Shown in pieces: positions 44,323-52,545 of a stretch of DNA of 64,000 bases. The translations under genes were made by a program, and so were the position numbers. Within the stretch, counting starts at the first letter, position 1. The number at the start of each line of letters is the position of its first letter. This DNA comes from RYN-230 sp963770535 (GTDB taxonomy: Bacteria; Actinomycetota; Actinomycetes; Streptosporangiales; Streptosporangiaceae). The DNA lies in contig CAVYPZ010000004.1 in assembly GCA_963770535.1 (NCBI GenBank), forward strand, positions 496,001 through 560,000, in the 5' to 3' direction. Under the pieces are notes generated by a model, which saw only the letters and a list, made by a program, of their open reading frames with translations, was not told where the DNA came from and made no database searches.

Positions 44323-44804
44323 CAGATGGACCGGGCCAGCCGCTCCAGGAGCGGCGCGGCCGTCATCAGCTGGCTGACCTCGGCGGACGTGAACGCGCCC
44401 GACAGGGCCTGGGCCAGCTGCGCGACCCGGGCGCTGCGCTTGTCCCGCAGCACCTGCTGGCCTGCCCCGGTCAGCGACAGGACGGCCCGCCGGCCGTCCT
44501 GCGGGTCGGCCTGCCGCTGCACGAGACCGCGGGCCTCCAGTGCGGCCAGGGTCGCGCCCATCGACTGCGGGCTGATCTGCTCCAGCTTGGCCAGCGCGCT
44601 GGAGGTGGCCGGGCCGGAGCGGTCCAGGCGGGCCAGGGCCGACGTCTCCGGCAGGCTCAGCTCGCCGTCGGGCCGGACCTGGCGCATCCGGCGCAGCAGC
44701 AGGCCGATGCTGACCCGCAGCGCCGCCGCCACCTCGGTCACGTCCGGCCTCTGGGCCTCCGTTTGCCGGGTGCTTGCTGGCCCCGCTGCCGCATACTCCG
44801 TCAT
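44322..44804 (-). CDS. MarR family transcriptional regulator
   Basis: A 160-residue winged-helix protein: LSLPETSALARLDRSG, SSALAKLEQISPQSMGATLA, ALEARGLVQRQADPQDGRRA (wing, with the conserved D-x-R). It heads the MarR-MFS-hydrolase operon and likely represses it until the exported ligand binds. TAAGG-TCAG-CCTTA, with further AGCCTTAA-like copies, lies in the promoter at 44808-44840. Confidence 0.88.
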   Translation of the reverse strand: MTEYAAAGPASTRQTEAQRPDVTEVAAALRVSIGLLLRRMRQVRPDGELSLPETSALARLDRSGPATSSALAKLEQISPQSMGATLAALEARGLVQRQADPQDGRRAVLSLTGAGQQVLRDKRSARVAQLAQALSGAFTSAEVSQLMTAAPLLERLARSI

Positions 44805-44807
44805 GAC

Positions 44808-44840
44808 CCTAAGCCTAAACTGATAAGGTCAGCCTTAACA
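44808..44840. promoter_or_regulatory. Possible MarR operator
   Basis: CTAAGCCTAAACTGATAAGG then TCAGCCTTAAC contains TAAGG-TCAG-CCTTA as an inverted repeat and AGCCTWAA as a direct repeat, directly before the MarR start. AT-rich local island. Confidence 0.45.
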
Positions 44841-44921
44841 AATAGAGTGGACGGTTCCCGGGTCGCAGACCCTCCTCTTCCGGGCCCGCCTCTTCCCGGA
44901 TAGTGCGCGGCGGTGCGTTAA

Positions 44922-44967
44922 TGATCATGGGATCACTGGGCCTGGAGCCCCAGCAAGTCCATGATCA
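44922..44967. terminator. Hairpin/cruciform in intergenic DNA
   Basis: TGATCATGG (44922-44930) pairs perfectly with CCATGATCA (44959-44967), with an inner GGGC/GCCC stem (44938-44941 with 44947-44950). It lies in the 457-bp gap (44805-45261) upstream of MarR and downstream of the PotC-like gene, so it can serve as a terminator for the minus-strand pot transcript. The rest of the gap shows nothing I recognise. Confidence 0.5.
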
Positions 44968-45261
44968 CGCCGGCGGGAAGCCCGGCCCGGGGACACATGG
45001 GTAACGCCAGCCACGCAGGCCACAGGAGAAAATCACTACCGCTGGCTGGAAGCCCGGGCGGCAGCCCGGAAGACCCGGCAAACGTAACACTGGCCACTCA
45101 GGCCGCAGAAGTTCAGGGCAGAACGGCCGGCGCAGGGCGGCCAGACCGTACGTGGACTCTCCAGCTGCTGGGCATCTCTCTACGTCCACGAACGGACGCC
45201 GCGGCGTCCCTCAGGGTGGCAGCCCGACGTGTGGCGGAAGCCTGCGAGGGTCGTCGCGCTG

Positions 45262-46206
45262 CTAGTCGCCGCCGGCGATCGTGGTCAGGGCGTCGATCCG
45301 GCTGCCCCGCTCGCCGCGGGTCGCCCAGCGGTAGCCGAGGTAGCCGAGGAACGCGATGACGAGGGACATCACCAGCATGATCGTGCCCAGCGCGTTGAGG
45401 GCCGGGCCGCCGTTTCCGCCGTGCTGCGTGGAGTAGATGATCACCGACATCGGCGTGTTACCCGCGTTGGAGGACAGCAGGTCAACGATCACGAAGTCGT
45501 CGATGACCCCGGAGAACACCAGCACGGCGCTGGCGAAGATGGCCGGGCCGAGCAGCGGGATCATCACCCGGCGCATCGTCGACAGCTGGTTGGCGCCCAG
45601 GTCCGCGGCCGCCTCCTCGTACTGGCGGCCCAGGGTGACCAGCCGGGCCTGGACGATGATGGCCGGCCAGCTGACGTTCCAGGTGACCAGCCCCAGTACC
45701 TCGGCGAGGGTGCCCAGGTGGACCGAGGTGAACAGCACCGTGAAGACGAAGAACATCGCGACGCCGAAAATCAGCTCCGGGATCACGAAGGACAGGATCA
45801 TCACGTAGTTGAACGTGGAGGGCGTGACCCCGCGCCAGCGGTTGATGCCCAGCGCGAACGACACGCCGAGCGGGACCGCGATCAGCGTGGTGAGCACGGA
45901 CAGCCGGACGGTCTGGATCACGGCCGCGTGCAGCTGCGGGTTGTGCAGCACCGAGTTGACGGGGTCGCTGAAATACCACCGCCAGGAAAAGCCCTGCCAG
46001 GCGCTCTGCGACTTCCCGTTGTTGAACGAGAACAGCACCGCGATGGCGATCGGCACCAGCGACCAGATCAGGTACAGCCAGGTGAAGCCCTCCAGGAACC
46101 ACGGGTGGCCCCACGGGTTACGGCGGGGCAGCAGCCGGGACAGGCCGCTGCGGGCCGCGGTGCCCGGGGATCCGGCAGCCCGGGCCGGGGCGCTGGTGGC
46201 AGTCAC
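45262..46206 (-). CDS. potC: ABC transporter permease, spermidine/putrescine type
   Basis: A 314-residue protein with six hydrophobic segments and the binding-protein-dependent permease loop YEEAAADLGANQLSTMRRVM (EAA motif). The basic LLPRRNPWGHP at the N-terminus precedes segment 1. The start overlaps the upstream permease stop (GTGA-type, 46203-46206). Works with PotB, PotD and, presumably, the PotA at 16863. Confidence 0.88.
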   Translation of the reverse strand: MTATSAPARAAGSPGTAARSGLSRLLPRRNPWGHPWFLEGFTWLYLIWSLVPIAIAVLFSFNNGKSQSAWQGFSWRWYFSDPVNSVLHNPQLHAAVIQTVRLSVLTTLIAVPLGVSFALGINRWRGVTPSTFNYVMILSFVIPELIFGVAMFFVFTVLFTSVHLGTLAEVLGLVTWNVSWPAIIVQARLVTLGRQYEEAAADLGANQLSTMRRVMIPLLGPAIFASAVLVFSGVIDDFVIVDLLSSNAGNTPMSVIIYSTQHGGNGGPALNALGTIMLVMSLVIAFLGYLGYRWATRGERGSRIDALTTIAGGD

Positions 46207-47159
46207 GCCGCCTCCCGGGTGGACCTGTTCGTGGAGATCACGTAGTAGACCATCGGTATCAGCAGCACCAGCAGCAGGAGCATCGACAGCACCGCGCCCT
46301 GCCCTTCCAGCCCGGGCGTGCCGAGCTGGCCCTGGATCAGGTTGCCCACCATCGACGTGTTCGCCGCGCCGGACAGCAGCTGGTTGGTGAAGTAGTCACC
46401 GACCATCGGCAGCACGGTGATCAGCATGCCGGTCAGGATCGCCTGCCGCGACAGCGGCAGCGTCACCCGGGTGAAGGTCCGGACCCGGTTCAGGCCCAGG
46501 TCCCGCCCGGCCTCGATGAGTGACGGGTCGATCCGGTCCAGCCCCGCGTAGAGCACCAGGATCAGGTACGGGATGTACCCGTAGACCAGGCCCAGCACCA
46601 CCGTGTACCACTTCCCGCCAAGCCAGTTGATCGGCTGGGAGATGAGCCCCATGGCGGACAGCGCGCGGTTGACGTAGCCGTCGGTCTGGAGCAGGTCGAT
46701 CCAGGCCAGCATGCGCATCATGAAGCTGATCCAGAAGGGCGCGATCAGCAGGATCAGGAACAGCGCCTTGCGCCGCCCGGAGAAACGGGCCACGAAGTAG
46801 GCCGCCGGGTAGGCGATGAGCAGGGACAGGATCGAGGCCACCGCGACGTACAGGATGGTGCGCAGCACGATGGGCCCGGCGAAGGAGGACGCGCCGAACA
46901 GGTCATGCCAGACGTTGATGACGTTGGACGAGCTCCACCCGAACGGGTTCCAGACCGCGATCGGGGACTCGAACAGCCGGTTGAGCTGGCCCATGGCGAT
47001 GGCCAGCACGGCGTAGAACGGCACGATGAACAGCAGGAAGAGCCAGATGATGCCGGGCAGGGCCAGCAGCACCCAGAACAGCCGGCTCTGCCGGGCAGGC
47101 TTCTGGTGGCCGTCCTGCGTGCCGCGGGACCGCCCGCGGCATCTCCGGCGCTGCTGTCA
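46203..47159 (-). CDS. potB: ABC transporter permease, spermidine/putrescine type (5' frameshift)
   Basis: The open frame from 47072 (LLALPGIIWLFLLFIVPFYA) contains six membrane segments and the EAA loop LIEAGRDLGLNRVRTFTRVT. There is no good start in that frame. An ATG at 47159 with AGGGGAGGCC upstream, 9 nt after potD, begins MTAAPEMPRAVPR in a different frame; the true frame reads GTQDGHQKPARQSRLFWVLL just before. A one-base indel near 47120-47135 is inferred. Confidence 0.82.
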
Positions 47160-47168
47160 TGGCCTCCC

Positions 47169-48425
47169 CTAGATTCCGTTGCTCACGACGAGCCAGGCCT
47201 GCTGCCAGAGCGCATCCGCGTCCACCGGCAGCTGCAGCTGGCTGACCCCGCGCCGGAAGTAGGACGGCAGCACCGCGGTGGAAATGAGGCTCTTGGGCAG
47301 CAGCTGCTCCTTGACCAGCCGCTGCGGCGTGACCGCGTTCAGCGGCTGCATGTAGCCGTTGAAGCTGATGTTCTCGAGCACGTTCGGCAGGTCCAGCATG
47401 TAGTCCAGGAACAGGTGGGCTAGCACCGGGTTGGTGGCCGAGCGGAGCACCGTGTTGGTGTCGTTCGCCACCGGGCCGCGGCCGTCGGTGGGGAACCAGT
47501 ACCCCACCGTCTCCACAGGGACGCCCTTCGGCATGTAGTACTGCGCCGACGCCATGTCCCCGGACCAGGCGTGGTGGATCCACGTCTGGCCGGTGGGGAC
47601 CTCGGTGTAATCGTTGTTGTCGATGTGCACGTCGACCAGGCGGGACAGGTCCTGCAGCGACCGCCTGGACAGGGCGATCTGGTTCCGGTCGGTGGTGTTG
47701 AGGTCGAAGATGCCGTTCTTCATCAGCCCCAGGCTGATGCCCTCGCGGTAGTCGTCGAGGATGGCCACCTTGCCCTTGTACTTGGGCTGCCAGGGCATCG
47801 CCCACGGGTTCCGCATCGCGTACGGGTTCTCGTGCACGAGGTCCTTACGCCAGGCCATGCCGGTCGTGTAGATCGTGTACGGCACGGTGTACTGCCAGCC
47901 CTGGTCGTAGAACGGGTTCGCGAAGTCCGGCCAGGCCTGCTGGATGTTCGGGATGTAGCTGTGGTTAAGCGGCTGGATCAGCTTGGACTCGATCAGCTGC
48001 CCGAGCACGTCCACGGTCACGCCCATGAACACGTCGAACGACAGCCCGCTGCGCAGCTTGGCCAGGGCCTCGTTCATCGTGTTGAACGTGGTCACCTGGA
48101 CCTTGCAGTTGTACTTCTTGGCGAAGTGGTTCAGGCAGGCCTGGTTGACGTAGGCGACCCAGTTGTAGATCTGGAGGGTGGCGCCCGTCTCGGGCTGCAG
48201 GCCGCTGGCGATGGCCTTGTTCTCGCTGTAGAGCGGCCACCGGACCGGGTTGTGCGGGCGTGGCAGCGGGACCGTGCCCGAGCCCGCCAGGGCGGGCGCG
48301 CACGCATCCAGCAGCGCGCCCCCGCCGAGCGCGGCCAGGCCGGCCCCGGCGCCCTTCATGAAGCCGCGGCGGGAGAACAAGGGCGGGCGGGACCCGTCCT
48401 TCGGCCAGCCTTCTCGCGGGTGCAC
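47169..48425 (-). CDS. potD: Polyamine-type periplasmic binding protein, Tat-exported lipoprotein
   Basis: A 418-residue SBP. The twin-arginine motif SRRGFMKGAG (about 18-27) and the lipobox-like LLDAC indicate Tat export and lipid anchoring. The mature part matches PotD/PotF: LQIYNWVAYVNQACLNHFAK, KLRSGLSFDVFMG, YTVPYTIYTTGMAWRKD. Start is GTG at 48425 with GGAGGAAG 10 nt upstream. It captures a cationic ligand and delivers it to PotB/PotC. A double operator lies at 48535-48576. Confidence 0.9.
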   Translation of the reverse strand: MHPREGWPKDGSRPPLFSRRGFMKGAGAGLAALGGGALLDACAPALAGSGTVPLPRPHNPVRWPLYSENKAIASGLQPETGATLQIYNWVAYVNQACLNHFAKKYNCKVQVTTFNTMNEALAKLRSGLSFDVFMGVTVDVLGQLIESKLIQPLNHSYIPNIQQAWPDFANPFYDQGWQYTVPYTIYTTGMAWRKDLVHENPYAMRNPWAMPWQPKYKGKVAILDDYREGISLGLMKNGIFDLNTTDRNQIALSRRSLQDLSRLVDVHIDNNDYTEVPTGQTWIHHAWSGDMASAQYYMPKGVPVETVGYWFPTDGRGPVANDTNTVLRSATNPVLAHLFLDYMLDLPNVLENISFNGYMQPLNAVTPQRLVKEQLLPKSLISTAVLPSYFRRGVSQLQLPVDADALWQQAWLVVSNGI

Positions 48426-48534
48426 CAGCTCGCTTCTTCCTCCGGGATTGCCGCTCGGCCTGCATCATCCCGTGTCCGGGACCGTGGCCCGCCCGGGGCT
48501 CTGGCTCCCCCGGGGGGTTCCCGGGGGCTCTCGG

Positions 48535-48576
48535 CCCGGACTGTTCAGCCGATGAACCCTGACTGAACAGTCCGTC
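48535..48576. promoter_or_regulatory. Predicted TetR-type operator, copies 3a and 3b (potD promoter)
   Basis: GACTGAACAGTCCGTC (48561-48576) matches the consensus palindrome at 13 of 16. An opposite-facing partial copy, CGGACTGTTCAG (48537-48548), is the exact reverse complement of CTGAACAGTCCG (48563-48574), giving a 12-bp perfect inverted repeat with a 14-nt spacer. TTGACG on the minus strand next to it could be a -35. A hairpin in RNA is an alternative reading. Confidence 0.65.
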
Positions 48577-48699
48577 AATAAGAGGTACTACTGCGACAGC
48601 ATAGGCGCAAGGGTCTTCCCGGAAAAGGGTCACCTATCAGGCGAAACACGACCGAAACCTTTGCGCTCAGCTCCCGCCCAGCTGGGGCTCGGCATGGAC

Positions 48700-50109
48700 T
48701 CAGCTCGTCACGGCGGCGGCAAACGCCCCGAAGTTGGATACCAGCAGGTCGATGTCCGACTCGTCATGCTGGACCGAGATGAGCCACTGCTCGATCTTGC
48801 CCCAGGGGGGCAGGAACACGCCGCCGTTGTGCTGGAAGAGCCAGTGCGCGTGGCTGTAGCGGTCATCGATGCCGAGGAAGCCCCGGTAGTTGCGGACCGG
48901 CTCGGGCGAGAACACCACGCAGCCCTTGGCCCCGACCGCGACCACGTGGGCCTGCAGCCCGGTCCGGGCGATCTCCCGCTCGATGCCGCTGACCGCGCGC
49001 TCCCGCAGCGCATCGATCCGCCGGTACGCCTCGGGCGTGGCCACCTCGGTGAGCATGGCCCGGCAGGCGGCCACCGCGAGCGGGTTGCCGTTGAAGGTGC
49101 CGACCATCTCGTAGCCGTTGTCCGCCACGTGTGCCATGACCTCTTCCGACCCGCCGACCGCGGCGATGGCCAGGCCGCCGCCGATGGCCTTGGCCAGGCA
49201 GATGATGTCCGGTGTCACCCCGGTCAGCCCGGTGGCCCCCCGGGGGCCCGCGGTCAGGCCGGTCTTGACCTCGTCGAACGTGAGCAGCGCGCCGCGGGAG
49301 TGCAGCAGGTCCTTCAGCCCGGCCAGGAATCCCGGCTCCGGCTCGATGATGCCCGCGTTCATCATGATCGGCTCGATGATCATCCCGGCGACCTGGCCCG
49401 GATGCTCGTCCAGCAGGCGCTCGACGCTGGCCAGGTCGTTGAAGGCCGCGACCAGGGTGAGCCTGATGATCGCCTCGGGGATGCCCGAGCTGGACGCGGA
49501 CTGGGCCGGGTGGTCTGCCGGGCCGACCTCGTCGGCGCCGGGGGTCACCGAGACCTGGACCGAGTCGTGGTGGCCGTGGTAGCAGCCTTCAACCTTGATG
49601 ATCAGGTCCCGGCCGGTGATCGACCGCATCAGGTGCACGGCGTCCATGGTGGCCTCGGTGCCCGAGTTGCCGAACCGCCACAGCGGCAGGCCGAACCGCT
49701 GCGCCAGTTCCTCGCCGACCGCCACCGCGTTCTGGGTCGGCTGGGCGAAGTGCGTGCCCAGGCCGACCTGGCTGTGCACGGCCTCGACGATGGCCGGGTG
49801 GGCGTGGCCCGCCAGCGCCGCGCCGTAGCCGCCGTGCAGGTCGACGTACTCGTTGCCGTCCACGTCGTAGATCTTGGAACCCCTGCCGTGGCTGAGCCAG
49901 ACCGGCTGCGGGACCGTTATCTGCCAGCTGGAGGTCACGCCCCCGGCCAGGCTGTGCGCGGCGCGGTGGGCCATCCGGGCCGACTCCGGCTGCCGCTCGA
50001 CGAAGATCTTCTCCTGCTCGGCGATCACGCTGGTGAGGTCGGTGGCGCTGGGGTCGTTGCTGGTGAGATCGTCGGAAAGCCGCGGGGGGCTGTCCTGCTG
50101 GCTCGGCAC
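48700..50109 (-). CDS. Class-III PLP aminotransferase, glutamate-1-semialdehyde aminomutase-like
   Basis: A 469-residue enzyme: RFGNSGTEATMDAVHLMRSI (phosphate site), EGCYHGHHDSVQVS, LLTFDEVKTG (Asp for the PLP ring) and ICLAKAIGGGLAIAAVGG with the Schiff-base Lys307. It resembles HemL, but its setting beside a polyamine-type importer suggests an amine or beta-amino-acid aminotransferase rather than a haem enzyme (inference). AAGGAG lies 6 nt before the GTG at 50109; a GTG at 50124 lacks a ribosome site. The perfect operator is just upstream. Confidence 0.85.
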   Translation of the reverse strand: MPSQQDSPPRLSDDLTSNDPSATDLTSVIAEQEKIFVERQPESARMAHRAAHSLAGGVTSSWQITVPQPVWLSHGRGSKIYDVDGNEYVDLHGGYGAALAGHAHPAIVEAVHSQVGLGTHFAQPTQNAVAVGEELAQRFGLPLWRFGNSGTEATMDAVHLMRSITGRDLIIKVEGCYHGHHDSVQVSVTPGADEVGPADHPAQSASSSGIPEAIIRLTLVAAFNDLASVERLLDEHPGQVAGMIIEPIMMNAGIIEPEPGFLAGLKDLLHSRGALLTFDEVKTGLTAGPRGATGLTGVTPDIICLAKAIGGGLAIAAVGGSEEVMAHVADNGYEMVGTFNGNPLAVAACRAMLTEVATPEAYRRIDALRERAVSGIEREIARTGLQAHVVAVGAKGCVVFSPEPVRNYRGFLGIDDRYSHAHWLFQHNGGVFLPPWGKIEQWLISVQHDESDIDLLVSNFGAFAAAVTS

Positions 50110-50127
50110 GATGCGCTCCTTCACGCT

Positions 50128-50143
50128 GACTGAACGTTCAGTC
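50128..50143. promoter_or_regulatory. Predicted TetR-type operator, copy 4 (perfect palindrome)
   Basis: GACTGAACGTTCAGTC is a perfect 16-bp palindrome directly upstream of the aminotransferase ribosome site. On the minus strand it overlaps TAGACT, a plausible -10, as in copy 2. Confidence 0.8.
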
Positions 50144-50235
50144 TAATTCGCAGGTGAGGAGGGTGGCAAGGGCCGCGGCCTGCGGCGCTCATGTGATCTT
50201 TGCCGAGATACGTTGATCACCGATATGTTGTGCTG

Positions 50236-50596
50236 ATGAGTGATCCGCTTCGCGAGCCCACGTTCCTCATCCTCGCCGCGCTGGCCCCGCAGCCGCTGCA
50301 CGGTTACGCGCTCATTGGTGAGGTCGCCGACCTGTCCGGGGGGCGCATGACGCTGCGCCCCGGCACGCTGTACGGCGCGCTGGACCGGCTGGCGGAGGAA
50401 GGGCTGCTCGAGGCGGACCGGGAGGAAGTGGTTGAACGGCAGGCTGCGCCGGTACTACCGGCTGACCGACACCGGGGCGGCCGTCCTCGAGCAGGAAGCG
50501 GCCCGGCTGCAGCGCAACGCTGAGGCCGCCCGGGGACGGCTGGCCCGGCGCCGGGCGGGCCGCGCCGTGCCCCAGCCCGCCGGTGGCCTGGCGTAA
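50236..50596 (+). CDS. PadR family transcriptional regulator (frameshifted)
   Basis: A winged helix: EPTFLILAALAPQPLHGYAL, MTLRPGTLYGALDRLAEEGL. The frame changes near 50428 (VVERQAAP versus LNGRLRRYYRLTDTGAAVLE, the expected wing and helix), and the second frame ends at TAA 50594-50596. A single indel is inferred. Alone on the plus strand, divergent from the aminotransferase. Confidence 0.8.
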
Positions 50597-50603
50597 GCCC
50601 GGG

Positions 50604-50957
50604 TCAGGTCCGCGCCCACGCCGCCGCCGGGGGAATGACCGTGCCCGGCGCGGTCCGCCAGGTCATCACGTCGAAGCAGTACAGCCCCTGCTGGACGCCG
50701 GGATCCTGGCCGATCAGGCGGCGGACCTCGTCCAGGGACTCCTTCTGGAAGATGCCGAGCCCGCAGATGTCCTGCTCCTCGGCGGGACTGTCGCCCACCG
50801 GGCCCGCCGCGAGCTGGTCGCCGCCCGTGACCAGGCTCAGCGTGTACGCCAGGTGCTCACGGAAGATCCGCTCCCTGGTCTGCTCGTCGAAGTCACGCCC
50901 CGCGGCCGTGTGCCGCAGCAGCACCACCTGGTAGGAAACGAGTTCAGGTCCGGTCAT
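50604..50957 (-). CDS. YCII-related domain protein
   Basis: A 117-residue protein of the ferredoxin-like YCII family: HLAYTLSLVTGGDQLAAGPV, QDICGLGIFQKESLDEVRRL, IGQDPGVQQGLYCFDVMTW. Usually of unknown function, sometimes fused to sigma factors or acting in small-molecule breakdown. Monocistronic, or first of the following SRPBCC group by strand but downstream of it. Confidence 0.75.
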   Translation of the reverse strand: MTGPELVSYQVVLLRHTAAGRDFDEQTRERIFREHLAYTLSLVTGGDQLAAGPVGDSPAEEQDICGLGIFQKESLDEVRRLIGQDPGVQQGLYCFDVMTWRTAPGTVIPPAAAWART

Positions 50958-51004
50958 CGGGACGGTCCTCTCAGCTTCGGGGTCGCCGGCCGCACGCGGC
51001 CGGG

Positions 51005-51541
51005 TCAGGGACTCAGCTGGCCGGTCTCACCCGGCTCGGCAGCCTGAGCCATGGCAGCGGCGAAACGGCCCAGGATGCGGGCCCAGCCGGCGGAGTAGGC
51101 GCCGGAGGTGTAGCCGCCGGGCAGCGCGCAGTCCCGGGCCAGCTGCTCGTCGGTCATCGCCTCCCAGCCGCGATGCTCGACCGTGACCCGGGTCAGGGCC
51201 GGGCCGAGGGCCGCGAAGGAGAGCTCGACCTCGGTGGGCACCGGCGTCTGGGCCCAGGTCATCACGAAGCGCTCCGGGGGTTCCCAGGCCAGCAGCTCGC
51301 CCCAGTCCCGCTCGGTGCCGTCCGCCCAGGTCTCGTAGACCCTCCCGCCGGCCCGCTGTTCCACGGTCACGTCGCGCACCCGGTCCTGCCCGGCAGAGAA
51401 CGGGACGGCCGGCCACCAGGCCCCGATCGTCCGCACGAACGTGTCGAACGTGTGCCTGGGGTCGCTGCGGACCATGGTCGACTGGCGGACCGGCGGGCGG
51501 CGCAAGGCCGTGACCTGATCCGTCTGACGCGGCTGGCTCAT
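51005..51541 (-). CDS. SRPBCC (AHSA1/START-like) domain protein
   Basis: A 178-residue protein: DPRHTFDTFVRTIGAWWPAV, GGRVYETWADGTERDWGELL, AWEPPERFVMTWAQ, LTRVTVEHRGWEAM. This helix-grip fold binds hydrophobic ligands. It follows the ArsR gene by 41 nt, a pairing common in Actinobacteria in which the ArsR represses the pair. Confidence 0.87.
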   Translation of the reverse strand: MSQPRQTDQVTALRRPPVRQSTMVRSDPRHTFDTFVRTIGAWWPAVPFSAGQDRVRDVTVEQRAGGRVYETWADGTERDWGELLAWEPPERFVMTWAQTPVPTEVELSFAALGPALTRVTVEHRGWEAMTDEQLARDCALPGGYTSGAYSAGWARILGRFAAAMAQAAEPGETGQLSP

Positions 51542-51582
51542 CGGGTTACACCATCCTGTCTGGCCCTGCAGGCCCCGCCGGG

Positions 51583-52017
51583 CTATCCGGCCCGCGCGGC
51601 CGGGCCGGTGTCGCTGAGGCCCCGGTCGGCCTCGACGATCTGGCGGGCGGCATCCAGGGATGCCGCCCACATATCGTTCAGGAACTCCCGGAGCCCGTCC
51701 AGGCCCTCGGGCCGGGCCCGGTACAGCCGCCTGGTCCCCTCCCGCCGCTCGGTGAGCAGCCCGGCGTTCTTCAGCACGGTCAGGTGCTGGCTGATCGCCG
51801 TCCGGGTGACGTCGAACGCGGCCGCGATCTCGCCCGCCGCCAGCTCATCGTCGGCGACGAGGCGCAGGATGGCGCGGCGGCGCGGTTCGGCGATCGCCTT
51901 CAGGGCCTCATCGGCCGCCTGCTCGCCCGCCGCCGCGGCTTCCTGCTCGCCCGCCGCCGCGGCTTCCTGCTCGCCCGCCGCCGCGGCTTCCCGCCCCGCG
52001 CCGCTCACGCCCGCCAC
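51583..52017 (-). CDS. ArsR family regulator with N-terminal EAAAAGEQ repeats
   Basis: A 144-residue winged helix: AIAEPRRRAILRLVADDELA, AGEIAAAFDVTRTAISQHLT, VLKNAGLLTERREGTRRLYR. No metal-binding CxC is seen, in line with the ArsR-SRPBCC class. The N-terminus is three EAAAAGEQ units coded by a 24-bp repeat (51919-51990). It likely binds AACGTT-containing sites (see 52486-52545). Confidence 0.88.
   Translation of the reverse strand: MAGVSGAGREAAAAGEQEAAAAGEQEAAAAGEQAADEALKAIAEPRRRAILRLVADDELAAGEIAAAFDVTRTAISQHLTVLKNAGLLTERREGTRRLYRARPEGLDGLREFLNDMWAASLDAARQIVEADRGLSDTGPAARAG
51919..51990. repeat. 24-bp coding tandem repeat, 3 copies
   Basis: CTGCTCGCCCGCCGCCGCGG plus CTTC repeats at 51919, 51943 and 51967, giving eight-residue units at the ArsR N-terminus. 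Confidence 0.9.
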
Positions 52018-52070
52018 CGCGGCCGCCCCGTCCCGCTCACGGCCGCGGTCTCGTGCTGCTCATCCCGGGC

Positions 52071-52424
52071 TCAGGCCCAGAGCCCGACGGGGTTCCCGTC
52101 CGGGTCCGCGAACACGGCGAACCGGCCGAAGTCGCCGGGCAGGTCAGTCGGCGGGACCAGCCGCTGCCCGCCCAGTTCCTCGGCCCGGCTGAGGTAGGCG
52201 TCGAGGTCATCGACACGCATGTAGATCTTGATGTTCTTCTCGCCGGGCTCGCCGGTACCGATGCCGCCGCCGATGGCGCCTTCCCCGGCGCCCGTGTCCA
52301 CCAGGCCGTACCCGCCCATGGCCGGGTCCGCGGCGATCTGCCATCCGAACAGCTCCGCGTAGAACTTCTGCGCCCGTTCCGCGTCCGGGCTGATCACCTC
52401 GAAGAACGCGACTGGCTGGCCCAT
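52071..52424 (-). CDS. VOC (glyoxalase/bleomycin-resistance-like) family protein
   Basis: A 117-residue vicinal-oxygen-chelate protein: VAFFEVISPDAERAQKFYAE, LFGWQIAADPAMGGYGLVDT, KIYMRVDDLDAYLSRAEELG, FGRFAVFADPDGNPVGLWA. Metal ligands are not all identifiable. It is on the same strand as the ArsR gene, 53 nt upstream of it, with the AACGTT site cluster before its start, so it likely heads a VOC-ArsR-SRPBCC unit. Confidence 0.87.
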   Translation of the reverse strand: MGQPVAFFEVISPDAERAQKFYAELFGWQIAADPAMGGYGLVDTGAGEGAIGGGIGTGEPGEKNIKIYMRVDDLDAYLSRAEELGGQRLVPPTDLPGDFGRFAVFADPDGNPVGLWA

Positions 52425-52485
52425 GGCTGGCTCCCTTCCGTGACGGCCCGGCCGGGCGCCCGCAGCGCCTGGCGCGGTCCTTCAG

Positions 52486-52545
52486 TGACAGCTAACGTTA
52501 GCGACTACGAACGTTACTGGCTACGAACGTTAGCGTCAACTGTCA
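52486..52545. promoter_or_regulatory. Triple AACGTT operator cluster upstream of the VOC gene
   Basis: GCTAACGTTAGC (52491-52502), CTACGAACGTTACTGG and CTACGAACGTTAGCG are spaced by about one to two helical turns, flanked by TGACAG (52486-52491) and CTGTCA (52540-52545). The outer part overlaps the 3' end of the DUF3054 gene (stop at 52514). An ArsR target is the simplest reading. Confidence 0.65.

Noticed and set aside
48537..48574. 12-bp inverted repeat read as a terminator
   Set aside because: Each arm matches the operator seen at three other promoters, it lies upstream of potD rather than after a gene, and no T-tract follows.
48700..50109. Haem-pathway HemL
   Set aside because: No other hem genes are nearby; the promoter carries the same operator as the polyamine-type transporter, so a catabolic aminotransferase is more likely.
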